Position numbers and translations under genes: made by a program. This document shows, in pieces, positions 7,870-16,024 of a stretch of 19,240 bases of DNA. The notes under the pieces were generated by a model. It was not told where the DNA came from and made no database searches. It saw nothing but the letters and a program-made list of their open reading frames with translations. This stretch comes from an uncultured Erysipelotrichaceae bacterium (GTDB lineage: Bacteria > Bacillota_I > Bacilli_A > RFN20 > CAG-826): NCBI GenBank assembly GCA_902791085.1, contig CADAUN010000007.1:3610-22849 (forward strand), in the 5' to 3' direction. Every line of letters begins with the position of its first letter. Positions within the stretch are counted from its first letter, which is position 1.

Positions 7870-8688
7870 ATGAAATCGAAAGCAAAGCAAAAGACAGGAC
7901 GTGTGGTTCTGATCACTGGTGAAAGCTCGGGCTTTGGCTTAGAGATGGCAAAACTCTTTTTATCCAATGGCGACATCGTCTGTGGCTTATCCAATCAGCC
8001 TTTCGAAAAAGAAGGGATATATCACCAATTCGGTGACATTTCTAATGAAGAAGACGACATCAAAGCCGTGCAGAACGTCTTAGCCAAATATGGTCACATC
8101 GATATTTTGATTAACAATGCTGGCTTTGGTATTTTCGGCCCCGTTGAAGAAACACCAAGCGAAGATGCTAGAAAACAAGTTCAGGTTTCTTTTTTCGGCG
8201 CGTTTTTGATGGCTAAAGCGGTTCTCCCATCCATGCGAAAACAGGGATATGGGAAAATCATCAACACTTCTTCGATCGGTGGTATCATTCCTCTTCCTTT
8301 TCAAAGTTTCTATTCTGCTTCGAAAGCAGCAATGGACATGTTGTTTGATGCTTTGCGGCCTGAAGTTTACCCCTATCATATTCAAATTAGCTCGAGTAAA
8401 CCGGGCGATGCCAAAACCAATTTTACCGCTTCTCGAAAAGCGGATCGCGTCAAGGCGGATTCCCCTTATAAAAAAGCATTTGACCATTGTTTGGCTTCGG
8501 TTGCCCACGATGAACAAAACGGCATTATGCCGATAAAGATTGCCAAAAAAGTGCTTCAGATATCAAAGAAGACACGGATGCCATATTCGAGAAGCATCGG
8601 AGCGAAAGATCGTTTCCTTTCTGCCATTTACCATCTTCTCCCAAAACGGATGCGGAATTACCTTCTTTATCGCGTATACGCCAAATAA
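7870..8688 (+). CDS. Short-chain dehydrogenase/reductase (classical SDR)
   Basis: This is a 272-residue NAD(P)-dependent oxidoreductase with a Rossmann fold. The cofactor motif TGESSGFG is at residues 16-23, NNAG at 82-85, the catalytic Ser at 135 (NTSSIGG), and the YSASK pair Tyr148/Lys152 at the expected 13-residue spacing. SSKPGDAKTNF occupies the usual PG-motif position after the active site. The length is typical of the family. The specific substrate cannot be told from sequence. The ATG at 7870 is preferred over the upstream open frame (from 7807) because AAGGA precedes it and the fold begins directly after a short basic lead (KSKAKQKTGR). The last third is basic and contains SRSIGAKDRFLSAIYHLLP, common in SDRs that act on hydrophobic substrates. 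The nitroreductase gene follows after 27 bases, so the two are probably cotranscribed redox enzymes. Confidence 0.9.
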   Translation: MKSKAKQKTGRVVLITGESSGFGLEMAKLFLSNGDIVCGLSNQPFEKEGIYHQFGDISNEEDDIKAVQNVLAKYGHIDILINNAGFGIFGPVEETPSEDARKQVQVSFFGAFLMAKAVLPSMRKQGYGKIINTSSIGGIIPLPFQSFYSASKAAMDMLFDALRPEVYPYHIQISSSKPGDAKTNFTASRKADRVKADSPYKKAFDHCLASVAHDEQNGIMPIKIAKKVLQISKKTRMPYSRSIGAKDRFLSAIYHLLPKRMRNYLLYRVYAK

Positions 8689-8715
8689 AAGATGAATTCA
8701 TAAGGAGGATTTTTT

Positions 8716-9231
8716 ATGGATATTTTAGCTTTGGAATCCAAACGTTATTCTACCAGACGCTTTTCTACAAAGCCCGTTTCAGAAGACAATTTAAATCGGA
8801 TTTTAGAGGCAGGGAGACTTGCTCCTACGGCAAAGAATCTTCAACCATTTAAAATTCTAGTCATCCGTTCTCCAGAAGGATTAAAGAAAGTCGATGAAAT
8901 TACCCCATGCCGTTATGGAGCGCCTCTGGTGTTACTGATCGGTTATTATTCTTCTAAAGCCTATGTTTATCCGGAAGAAGGAAAGCATTTAGATTCAGGA
9001 ATTGAAGACTGCAGCATTGTTTTCACTCATATGATGCTTGAAGCAGCGTCTCTAGAGATTCAATCTTGCTGGCTCAATCGTTTCTCCCCCTCAAAAGCCA
9101 AGGAAGTATTTGATTTGGAAGACGACTTCATGCCAGTAGCCATGTTAGATATCGGTTACGAAGCAACGCATGCGGTGTCTCCCATGCATGAGCAAAAGAA
9201 AACAAAAGAACAACTCTTCGAAGAACGATGA
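8716..9231 (+). CDS. Nitroreductase-family FMN oxidoreductase
   Basis: This is a 171-residue cytosolic flavoprotein of the nitroreductase family, which uses NAD(P)H to reduce nitro groups, quinones or other acceptors. The N-terminal RYSTRRF (residues 10-16) is the FMN phosphate-binding Arg/Ser motif, followed by ILEAGRLAPTAKNLQPF, the highly conserved active-site helix segment. The central IEDCSIVFTHMMLEAASLEIQSCW matches the dimer-forming helix, and MLDIGYEA is the usual near-terminal strand. It is a short member of the family (usual range about 170-220). The start is fixed by AAGGAGG (8702-8708) at seven bases. The gene ends in TGA. The physiological substrate is not evident; pairing with the SDR suggests a small redox operon. 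Confidence 0.92.
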   Translation: MDILALESKRYSTRRFSTKPVSEDNLNRILEAGRLAPTAKNLQPFKILVIRSPEGLKKVDEITPCRYGAPLVLLIGYYSSKAYVYPEEGKHLDSGIEDCSIVFTHMMLEAASLEIQSCWLNRFSPSKAKEVFDLEDDFMPVAMLDIGYEATHAVSPMHEQKKTKEQLFEER

Positions 9232-9330
9232 ATGGTCTTTTAAGTTGAAAGATTTGCCATAACACAAAACTTCTTTGTTGTTTATCAAAGAGAATGGTTT
9301 TGCTTGTCTTTTCTTTAATGTTGAAGAGCA

Positions 9331-9339
9331 TGATAAAAT
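9331..9339 (+). promoter_or_regulatory. Extended -10 promoter close to the DUF3899-like start
   Basis: TGATAAAAT is an extended -10 element (TGn plus TAAAAT). Transcription would start near 9346, only a few bases before the ATG at 9350, giving a nearly leaderless mRNA. The -35 region (around 9311-9316) is poor. Confidence 0.35.
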
Positions 9340-9349
9340 AACAAGCGTT

Positions 9350-9766
9350 ATGGAATCTCGTAATCGCAAGAAAATACTGGCCAAGATCTTTGTTTGGATA
9401 GGGATATTAGCGATTAACGCCACTCTTTTTACCATTTATTATTTTTTGCATTCCACCCCGATTCTTGCCCGCCTTGCTGAAGATTTCTTTATTTGCGGAA
9501 TGGTGACGTTACTTTTGGGAGCGCTATATCTGCTCGCCTATTATGGCGCATTTGATCTCTTTTATTTTGGCTTCCGTTCCGTCTTTTCCCATATGAATCC
9601 ACATTATGATCCCTCTGCTCACCAAGATTATGCGGAATATCTAGCGTCCCGTAGCGAGAGACGACATCTTACTCGCCCTTATTTTTGGCCATTTCTTGGG
9701 GAAGGAATCGCTTTTCTTTTGGCATCTGGAATCTTAGCCTTTTTTGCCTTCGTTATCGTTTCCTAG
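9350..9766 (+). CDS. Small membrane protein, DUF3899-like
   Basis: This 138-residue protein has a basic N-terminus (ESRNRKKILAK) and three membrane helices, about residues 12-32, 42-62 and 115-137. After the second helix it reads GAFDLFYFGFRSVF, which matches the conserved FD.F.YGFR segment of DUF3899, a family of Firmicutes/Mollicutes membrane proteins of unknown function. The cytoplasmic linker (HMNPHYDPSAHQDYAEYLASRSERR) is hydrophilic and charged. The frame is open from a TTG at 9275, but that stretch contains poorly conserved residues; ATG 9350 gives the expected protein although no SD precedes it. It sits alone between the redox pair and the opp operon. Confidence 0.6.
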   Translation: MESRNRKKILAKIFVWIGILAINATLFTIYYFLHSTPILARLAEDFFICGMVTLLLGALYLLAYYGAFDLFYFGFRSVFSHMNPHYDPSAHQDYAEYLASRSERRHLTRPYFWPFLGEGIAFLLASGILAFFAFVIVS

Positions 9767-9794
9767 TTACAGCTTTTAGGAGCGGTTATTTTTT
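9767..9794 (+). terminator. Weak candidate terminator after the DUF3899-like gene
   Basis: TTACAGCT and AGCGGTTA can form a stem with two mismatches around a six-base loop, followed directly by six T residues. It is imperfect but correctly placed before the opp promoter region. Confidence 0.35.
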
Positions 9795-9872
9795 CTATAT
9801 ATTCGTAACAAATATTGATACTTATAAATGAAACAGCCGTTTTTTCGTCTTGATTTTTTTGCTTTCACATTT

Positions 9873-9894
9873 CATCAAAAAATGGCTATTGATG
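9873..9894. repeat. Small inverted repeat upstream of the opp promoter
   Basis: CATCAA (9873-9878) and TTGATG (9889-9894) form perfect 6-bp arms separated by ten bases, about 50 bases upstream of the opp -35 box. It could be a regulator site, but the surroundings are AT-rich and chance is possible. Confidence 0.25.
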
Positions 9895-9946
9895 CCACAT
9901 ATGAGTCTGCATTCAAAAAATAAAAAGTAGAATTGTTAAATTTTTA

Positions 9947-9974
9947 TTGACGATAAACGAATCCTCATTACAAT
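9947..9974 (+). promoter_or_regulatory. Sigma-A-type promoter of the opp operon
   Basis: TTGACG (9947-9952) and TACAAT (9969-9974) each match the consensus in 5 of 6 bases and are 16 bases apart. Transcription would begin near 9981, giving a leader of about 29 bases with the SD AAGGAGG at 9994-10000. Confidence 0.75.
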
Positions 9975-10009
9975 GCGGTTATCCTGATGCAAAAAGGAGG
10001 AAAATTTTC

Positions 10010-12730
10010 ATGAAAAAGAAACTTGTATCAGCCTCGTTCTTAGCTGCAGCCTTAATGGTATCGGCCTTGGCATCATGCACGGGGAACCCCGGATCTTCAT
10101 CGGTAAATCCAGGAAATGTTTCTTCGTCTAAAGGAGGGACGGAGAGTAGCTCACAAGGCGATACTACGACCCCTGTTGCCACTGGCGTTCATTCCTATGT
10201 CTCTGCTGACTATGAAGCCAAAGGTCACATTCTAGGAAAACTGGAAAAATATGCGATTGACAACATGTTAACCGGCATGCCGCTTTATGATGACGGCGGT
10301 CTCTCCATGTATCAAACGCGGGTGACCAAAGGCACTGAAAAATATGTGCAAGGATATGGCTTTTCTGTTTTGCGTGATGGTTCTATCACTGGCGATTTGG
10401 AAGGCGAAACGGTAGCGGAATACAAACGTTATCTTCACAACTACGAAGTCAACGATCCTAACACCATTGCCGCATTGAATAATGATGGACAACAGGTGTC
10501 TGACTTAAATGGCTACATTGCTGCTGGTTATTATTCCACTCGTTTAAATGCCAGCAAAGATGGCTACGAATGGTATGGCTATTTGACCACAAAGAAACCG
10601 GCGGCCGTGAAAGATGACGGCACAGTTCTCGCTTATGAAGACATTGGCAAAACCGATAATTACTCGACCTGGCGTTATTATGTTCGCACCGGAGAAAAAG
10701 GTGGCGTAAATTATCGTTCCGGATCATCCCTCGAAGACCGTAAGAAATTTGATGGCACCTTTGCCACTTTGGATGATTATGTCTATGGATGGAAAGCGTT
10801 ACTAAATGGTGCTAACAACTTTTACCGCGGCACCGAATTTTCCACCCAAACTGGCAAGAGCGCTATCGTTGGCGTTGCCGATTATTACAATTTAACCAAG
10901 AAGTTAGGTGGTGCTTCTCCTGACGATGCCAAAAAGATTGAGGTAGAAGATTCTGCCGAAGCGAGGGCAGCTTGGGACAAAGTTGGGATCAAATCCGGCA
11001 CAGATGAAGCCGGGGACTATATCCAAATCACTTGGGGTGCTCCATTGAATCGTTTCTATGCGATGTATCAATTGTCAGACACCAGCTACGCCCCAGTTCC
11101 ACAGGCGTTCTTCCGTTTGGTAGGTGCTTCCAATTACGAAAACTCGTCCACGGATAAAACGACTTCGCCCGTTGACAATACTTTAGCGATTGCCCCATAT
11201 TATCTTGCTTCGTGGGAAACCGATCAGACGATCACTTTCAAGCGAAACGAAAATTGGTGGGAAATCAAAGAGAATCCGTCACTTTATACCATCCCCGGAA
11301 TTCACGTTGCCATTTTGAAAGCGGCCGCTACCGATTCTGAAGCAGCCTTCAATGAATTCTTGGCAAATCGCTTGGATTCTGTCGGTGTCCCTACGACTCA
11401 AGTAGAGAAATATCGGAACGATCCTCGCACCGTTCGAGTCCCAGGTGGCACCACCTATAAGCTCAACATGAATACCACCACTCAAGAAATGTGGAATTCT
11501 CTCTTTGGCGATAATGGAAGTGTAAAATCTGGCCAAGATAATGGCTATGCTGTGAAACCATGGATGTCCAACGAGAACTTCTTAAAAGGCCTCTTCTTCT
11601 CTATCGATCGTAACACCTATGCGGAGAAGTTGGGGCGCAATGCAGCTTTGACTTATTTTGGTGACTCCTACTTAATCGATCCAGAAGAAGGACTCGCTTA
11701 CAACAGCACGCAAGATCACCAAGAAGCAATGGAAGACTTCTGGGGCGACACCATTTCGACTGGCGGATTTAACCTTTCATTGGCTGAGGATTATTTCACG
11801 GATGCCATTAGCGAACTAGAAGCAGCCGGTTCTATCCCAAGTGATGGGAAATTGACCATTGATATTTGGTGGCAAACTGTAGCGCAGGCAACATCGAACG
11901 GTCAACCTTTGGCGCAATACATGCAAGACGCGTTCAACGCGGCAGCAAAGGCGGCTGGCAAAACCTACACTTTGACGGTCAACAACAACGGATGCGCCAA
12001 ATGGTCTGATGTCTATTACAAACACCTATTGGTCGGGCAATTCGATTTAGGCTTTGGCAGCATCTCTGGCAACGCGCTTGATCCGTTAAACTTCATGGAA
12101 GTCTTAAAGTCCGACAACTCCTCTGGCTTTACGTTAAACTGGGGCTGCGATACTTCAGAAGTAAAGACAGGCAAAGATGCTTTGGTCTATGACGGAATGG
12201 CTTGGTCCTTCGATTCGTTATGGAATGCGGCAGACCATGGTGTCTTACTCGATACTAAGGGCATTTCCTTACCTCCGTTCATTTTACCAGACGAAGCGAG
12301 TTTCAAGGAAAACGAAGATGGCACGGCAACAATTGGCTTCACCATGCCGAGCGCTAAAGTGATTTATCCCGATCTTTCTGGCATCGATCAAGTCGAATTC
12401 GTCATCGACAACATTTGGTTGGAATCCTATTCTAACGAAGAAAGCGATGACATCGAGATGGATAGCGAAGGCCATGCCTTAAGCGGTTTCGAAGCCAATT
12501 TGGTCTCTGGCTCTTATGATTGGTCCACCGGCGAGGTGACCATTACGATTGCCGAATCCCTTGTTAGCAGCTTCATTTTGGAAGTCACTTCCGAAAATAC
12601 AGCTGACTATGGCTTACCAGTCGGCCGCTATGCATACTTCTATTTCGGCATGTCTTGCGGATTGACGATTGACGGCGTAACAGGGTTAAGCAATCTCTAT
12701 ACTGCCACCGTAGTCCCATTAGCTGCGTAA
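10010..12730 (+). CDS. oppA: Oligopeptide ABC transporter substrate-binding lipoprotein (long OppA)
   Basis: This is a 906-residue lipoprotein that captures peptides outside the cell for the OppBCDF permease. The start at 10010 has a strong SD; residues 1-22 are a lipoprotein signal peptide (basic KKK, hydrophobic core, lipobox LASC with acceptor Cys23). A Ser/Gly-rich linker (about 24-55) tethers the protein. The family-5 binding fold is recognisable at about 225-340 (LDDYVYGWKALLNG), SIDRNTYAEKLG near 535, and FDLGFGSISGNALDPLNFMEVL near 680-700. The usual length is about 540 residues; the excess lies in a longer N-terminal lobe and a C-terminal beta-rich domain (about 770-906, with SGSYDWSTGEVTITI and GRYAYFYFGM). 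Long OppA proteins of this kind are known from Mollicutes. Assignment to OppA rests on family and operon context; the actual ligand range is unknown. Confidence 0.88.
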   Translation: MKKKLVSASFLAAALMVSALASCTGNPGSSSVNPGNVSSSKGGTESSSQGDTTTPVATGVHSYVSADYEAKGHILGKLEKYAIDNMLTGMPLYDDGGLSMYQTRVTKGTEKYVQGYGFSVLRDGSITGDLEGETVAEYKRYLHNYEVNDPNTIAALNNDGQQVSDLNGYIAAGYYSTRLNASKDGYEWYGYLTTKKPAAVKDDGTVLAYEDIGKTDNYSTWRYYVRTGEKGGVNYRSGSSLEDRKKFDGTFATLDDYVYGWKALLNGANNFYRGTEFSTQTGKSAIVGVADYYNLTKKLGGASPDDAKKIEVEDSAEARAAWDKVGIKSGTDEAGDYIQITWGAPLNRFYAMYQLSDTSYAPVPQAFFRLVGASNYENSSTDKTTSPVDNTLAIAPYYLASWETDQTITFKRNENWWEIKENPSLYTIPGIHVAILKAAATDSEAAFNEFLANRLDSVGVPTTQVEKYRNDPRTVRVPGGTTYKLNMNTTTQEMWNSLFGDNGSVKSGQDNGYAVKPWMSNENFLKGLFFSIDRNTYAEKLGRNAALTYFGDSYLIDPEEGLAYNSTQDHQEAMEDFWGDTISTGGFNLSLAEDYFTDAISELEAAGSIPSDGKLTIDIWWQTVAQATSNGQPLAQYMQDAFNAAAKAAGKTYTLTVNNNGCAKWSDVYYKHLLVGQFDLGFGSISGNALDPLNFMEVLKSDNSSGFTLNWGCDTSEVKTGKDALVYDGMAWSFDSLWNAADHGVLLDTKGISLPPFILPDEASFKENEDGTATIGFTMPSAKVIYPDLSGIDQVEFVIDNIWLESYSNEESDDIEMDSEGHALSGFEANLVSGSYDWSTGEVTITIAESLVSSFILEVTSENTADYGLPVGRYAYFYFGMSCGLTIDGVTGLSNLYTATVVPLAA

Positions 12731-12744
12731 TTTCTTCCTCTTGG

Positions 12745-12777
12745 AAAGGCGGGGCGCAAAAATGCGTCCTGCCTTTT
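12745..12777 (+). terminator. Partial terminator/attenuator between oppA and oppB
   Basis: AAAGGCGGGGCGCA (12745-12758) pairs over 14 positions (two G-U) with TGCGTCCTGCCTTT (12763-12776) around an AAAA loop. Only four T residues follow before GCC, so termination is probably incomplete. This suits an operon needing excess binding protein over permease; the hairpin may also protect the oppA mRNA 3' end. Confidence 0.75.
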
Positions 12778-12803
12778 GCCCACTAAAAAGGTTATGCTAT
12801 AGA
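12776..12803 (+). promoter_or_regulatory. Possible internal promoter for oppBCDF
   Basis: TTGCCC (12776-12781) and an extended -10, TGCTATAGA (12795-12803), are separated by 16 bases. Both boxes match in 4 of 6 bases, helped by the TGn element. It starts in the tail of the attenuator hairpin and would give independent permease transcription. Confidence 0.4.
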
Positions 12804-12851
12804 TAATCTTTATTCTTCATCATCATTTGCGATTAGAAAGGAGTCTTGCGC

Positions 12852-13910
12852 ATGTTTAAGTATACCGTCCAGCGTATTTTTTTGGCCCTGGTGACGGCTT
12901 TTGTCATTTTGACGCTGACGTTTTTCTTGATGTATATGTTGCCATTTTCGATGCCGCTAGGCGATAACGCCACACGCTATGGCTATTATTTGCATCAAGA
13001 AGCATTAGGATATGTGGTTTCCACCACCAATCCTAACGATGCCGCCGTTCGTAATCTTGAATTCATTGATCATATTGTCATCAATGAATTGCGCGTGGAC
13101 CTTTATTTCTACCGTACTTCCATCTGGGTGCAGTACGTCAAATGGCTAGGCAATGTCTTTACTCGTTTTGATTGGGGTGTATCCTCCAAAATGTATCCCA
13201 ATCAAGACGTGATGAAGGTGATTGGCTCCTTTTTGGGGACCACCATCAAAGTAAACATTTGGCCCATTTTAATCTCCGTTCCAGCTGGAATTGCTCTTGG
13301 CATTTGGGCAGCTTTAAAAAAGAACACCATTACCGACCATATTATTTCCACCATCGTCATGGTGTTCATTTCCGTTCCTTCTTTCGTTTTAATCACTTTC
13401 TTGTTGCTTCTTTTCTCTTACCAAACCGGATGGTTGCCTTCCAAATGGCCTGATGCCGCCACAGTGCAAGCAGATTGGTCCATGGGGGTAAAAGGTTACA
13501 TCATTCCCACGATGGCCCTTTCTTTTGGCTCCATTTGCGGCTATTGCCGTTTCACTCGTGCAGAACTGACTGAAGTCATGTCTTCAGATTATCTGCTTTT
13601 AGCACGTACCAAAGGGTTAACAAGGCGCCAAACCATCATCCGTCACGCTTTAAAAAATGCCATGGTTCCGATTTTGCCATCTATCTTGGCGGAAGTGATT
13701 GGACTTTTAAGCGGTTCCATGATTCTCGAAATCATGTATTCCATCCCTGGTGTTGGCCACTTATACGTCGATTCCATCCAAAACGCTGACTATAACTTGT
13801 TAATGGCCGATATGGCATTTTATACCACGATTGGCCTGCTTTCTGGCGTTTTCCTCGATTTGTCGTATGGCTTTATCGATCCACGAATTCGAATGGGGGC
13901 GAAAAAATAA
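12852..13910 (+). CDS. oppB: Oligopeptide ABC transporter permease OppB
   Basis: This is a 352-residue inner permease subunit forming half of the peptide channel with OppC. The N-terminal helix YTVQRIFLALVTAFVILTLT (residues 4-23) is typical of OppB. An external segment (about 38-110) is somewhat longer than usual and carries the familiar QYVKWLGNVF...DWGVS pattern. The BPD_transp_1 domain follows with helices at about 125-150, 160-185, 215-235, 265-290 and 315-340. The EAA coupling motif is ARTKGLTRRQTIIRHALKNA from residue 251. The ATG at 12852 follows GAAAGGAG (12836-12843) at eight bases; the TTG at 12846 is too close to the SD. OppC begins two bases after the stop, so they are translationally coupled. 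Confidence 0.93.
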   Translation: MFKYTVQRIFLALVTAFVILTLTFFLMYMLPFSMPLGDNATRYGYYLHQEALGYVVSTTNPNDAAVRNLEFIDHIVINELRVDLYFYRTSIWVQYVKWLGNVFTRFDWGVSSKMYPNQDVMKVIGSFLGTTIKVNIWPILISVPAGIALGIWAALKKNTITDHIISTIVMVFISVPSFVLITFLLLLFSYQTGWLPSKWPDAATVQADWSMGVKGYIIPTMALSFGSICGYCRFTRAELTEVMSSDYLLLARTKGLTRRQTIIRHALKNAMVPILPSILAEVIGLLSGSMILEIMYSIPGVGHLYVDSIQNADYNLLMADMAFYTTIGLLSGVFLDLSYGFIDPRIRMGAKK

Positions 13911-13912
13911 TT

Positions 13913-16021
13913 ATGGCAACCAACTTCACTTTTCTTGATGAACACGCTAAACCTCAGACGATTTCGTTAGAGCCAAACGATTTCACCTTCATTCAAAAAA
14001 ATCGGGTTTTAACCGATGATAAGATGAAATCCAAACCGACCACTTATTTTAAAGACGCATTACGCCGCTTTGCGAAAAACAAATCTTCGATTGTCGGCGC
14101 CGTAATTTTGGGATTATTGCTGGTGCTTTCTTTCATTATTCCTGGGGTTAGCACCTACGACGTTTCGTCCTATCACAGCCAAGAAACGACTTTGGCACCG
14201 AAATTGTTTGAATCCGGTACCGGTTGGTGGGATGGAACGCGTCTCCGTAAGAATATCACCGTTGCCTTTGATTGGGACCGCTTTGCGAAAGACGGCACTT
14301 ATTCCGGTTTGCCAGCCGATGTGCAAGAACGCGACATTGTTGGGGGAACGGAGGGCATCACTTATTCCCAAGTAGGCGATTATTACACAGATTCTGCGAA
14401 TGCTTATGCCCATGGCGGCTATTTACGGCTTTGGACATCGGCAGGTCTCCAATATGAAGCCGAAAATTATCCAGCGATGAATCTGCCTTCATATTCTTAT
14501 AATTTCTTAAATGACAACGACTATACCGTCACCGTTGTAACCGAAGACGCGCCGGAAAAAGAACTACGGAAGGCTGGCAATACTGGCGGATTTGAAGGGA
14601 GCGATGGTGAATATGCCATTACCTTCGATTATCTTTCCGGAGACGGAGCATCTCATTCGCTGATGTTAAAAGATTTCTCCTCGACACATGGGACCGATGT
14701 CTTTTCTTTGCGTGAGAACGCCTCCCTTTTAGCGGCGGCCACTGCAAACGGCGGTTTCTTCACTGAGGGAATCAATCAAGCCCATCTTTCGTTCAAGATA
14801 AAGCCAGGAAGCGAAATCCGTTCCTTGTTAATTCGTTCGGTAAGTGTTGCTTCCAAAAAGGAGACGGAAGATTGTTCTGCCATTTCTTTTACCGATGCCA
14901 ATGCCTCCGCTTTATCTGATCAATGCAAAATTGCAAACCACGCCAGTCGTTCTTTGTTCCATGCCGATATTGTGAAATGCACCTTCCGTTTTGATGACTA
15001 TTCCTACGCTTATGGGGAACGTAAAGCAGATGATTCTCGGGCGATTTCCCTAAGCACTTCTCAAATGCAAACCTATTTTAACGATGGATATTTCAACTTC
15101 AGCGACGCTGATTTTCAACAATTCCTCACGGATTTCAATGCGATTTCTTCCACAACAGAAAAACGTAAATTCGCCAACGAATTCGCTTCCCAGGTAACGC
15201 TTTCGTCGCTAGGAGAAGAAAAATCTCCTTTACGGATCCGTGAAGGCGAACCGATGGTCATCACCATCGTTTCAGCTGGCGGGCGCACCGCCATGAGCTT
15301 TGGGGGAACGATTTCGATGTATCGTTATCTCGGATATGATTCTATGCCCCGGTTTGTGTTCGGTTCTGATCAAAAAGGACAGGACATGTTGACCAAAACA
15401 TTTATCGGGTTACGCACTTCATTGCTTATTGGGATTGTGGTATCCATTATCTGCATGGCTTTTGGGTTGGTGTGGGGTGCCATTTCTGGCTATTTTGGTG
15501 GTTGGATTGACATCGGAATGGAACGGTTTTGCGAGATTCTTTCTGGCATGCCCTGGATTTGTATCATGACCATTGCTTTGATTAAATTCGGTCAAAGCTG
15601 GGGTACTTTTATCATCGCGGAGTGCGCGACGGGTTGGATTGGAACGGCAGCTTTGACCCGAACTCAATTTTACCGATTCAAAGATCGCGAATATATTTTG
15701 GCCGCTCGTACCTTAGGCGCCTCAGATTTCCGTTTGATATTCCGTCATATTTTGCCGAACGCAATCGGCACCTTAATCACTTCTATGGTTTTGATGATTC
15801 CCTCCACAATTTTCTCAGAGTCCACATTGGCTTATTTAAATTTGTTAGGAGGTTTGGATTCCTTAGGCGTGATTCTTTCCGACAATCAAAACGCGATTCA
15901 GTCTAACCCGAACTTAATTGTCTTCCCGTCGGTTATCATGGCTTTGATCATGGTTTCCTTCAATTTGTTTGGCAACGGATTACGAGATGCGTTTAATCCC
16001 TCTTTGAAAGGAGAAGATTGA
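13913..16021 (+). CDS. oppC: Oligopeptide ABC transporter permease OppC with large external insert
   Basis: This is a 702-residue permease subunit; the family usually has about 300. Residues 1-58 are a cytoplasmic N-terminus; the first helix is about 59-77 (SSIVGAVILGLLLVLSFII). The normal short loop before the motif FGSDQKGQDML (483-493, equivalent to the usual FGTDELGRDVL) is replaced by about 400 residues. This insert is polar, aromatic and beta-rich (for example YTVTVV, FKIKPGSEIRSLLIRSVSV, FHADIVKCTFRFDDY), contains two Cys residues, and lies outside the membrane where the binding protein docks. The BPD_transp_1 domain follows with helices from about 500, and the EAA motif ARTLGASDFRLIFRHILPNA starts at residue 598. 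All core parts are intact. The gene ends in TGA three bases before the oppD start, with an AAAGGAG SD inside its end. Confidence 0.92.
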   Translation: MATNFTFLDEHAKPQTISLEPNDFTFIQKNRVLTDDKMKSKPTTYFKDALRRFAKNKSSIVGAVILGLLLVLSFIIPGVSTYDVSSYHSQETTLAPKLFESGTGWWDGTRLRKNITVAFDWDRFAKDGTYSGLPADVQERDIVGGTEGITYSQVGDYYTDSANAYAHGGYLRLWTSAGLQYEAENYPAMNLPSYSYNFLNDNDYTVTVVTEDAPEKELRKAGNTGGFEGSDGEYAITFDYLSGDGASHSLMLKDFSSTHGTDVFSLRENASLLAAATANGGFFTEGINQAHLSFKIKPGSEIRSLLIRSVSVASKKETEDCSAISFTDANASALSDQCKIANHASRSLFHADIVKCTFRFDDYSYAYGERKADDSRAISLSTSQMQTYFNDGYFNFSDADFQQFLTDFNAISSTTEKRKFANEFASQVTLSSLGEEKSPLRIREGEPMVITIVSAGGRTAMSFGGTISMYRYLGYDSMPRFVFGSDQKGQDMLTKTFIGLRTSLLIGIVVSIICMAFGLVWGAISGYFGGWIDIGMERFCEILSGMPWICIMTIALIKFGQSWGTFIIAECATGWIGTAALTRTQFYRFKDREYILAARTLGASDFRLIFRHILPNAIGTLITSMVLMIPSTIFSESTLAYLNLLGGLDSLGVILSDNQNAIQSNPNLIVFPSVIMALIMVSFNLFGNGLRDAFNPSLKGED

Positions 16022-16024
16022 CCT

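Noticed and set aside
8080..8517. 145-codon open frame on the minus strand inside the SDR gene
   Set aside because: It is antisense to a gene with all SDR motifs, has a random-looking basic composition and no SD; it is a shadow frame.
9271..9292. Hairpin TTCTTTG/CAAAGA after the nitroreductase gene as a terminator
   Set aside because: The stem is short and AT-rich and is not followed by a clean T run; too weak to list as a terminator.
9947..10009. Earlier TTG start for oppA
   Set aside because: That TTG is part of the -35 box and the extension would bury the signal peptide; ATG 10010 has a strong SD and an ideal lipoprotein signal.
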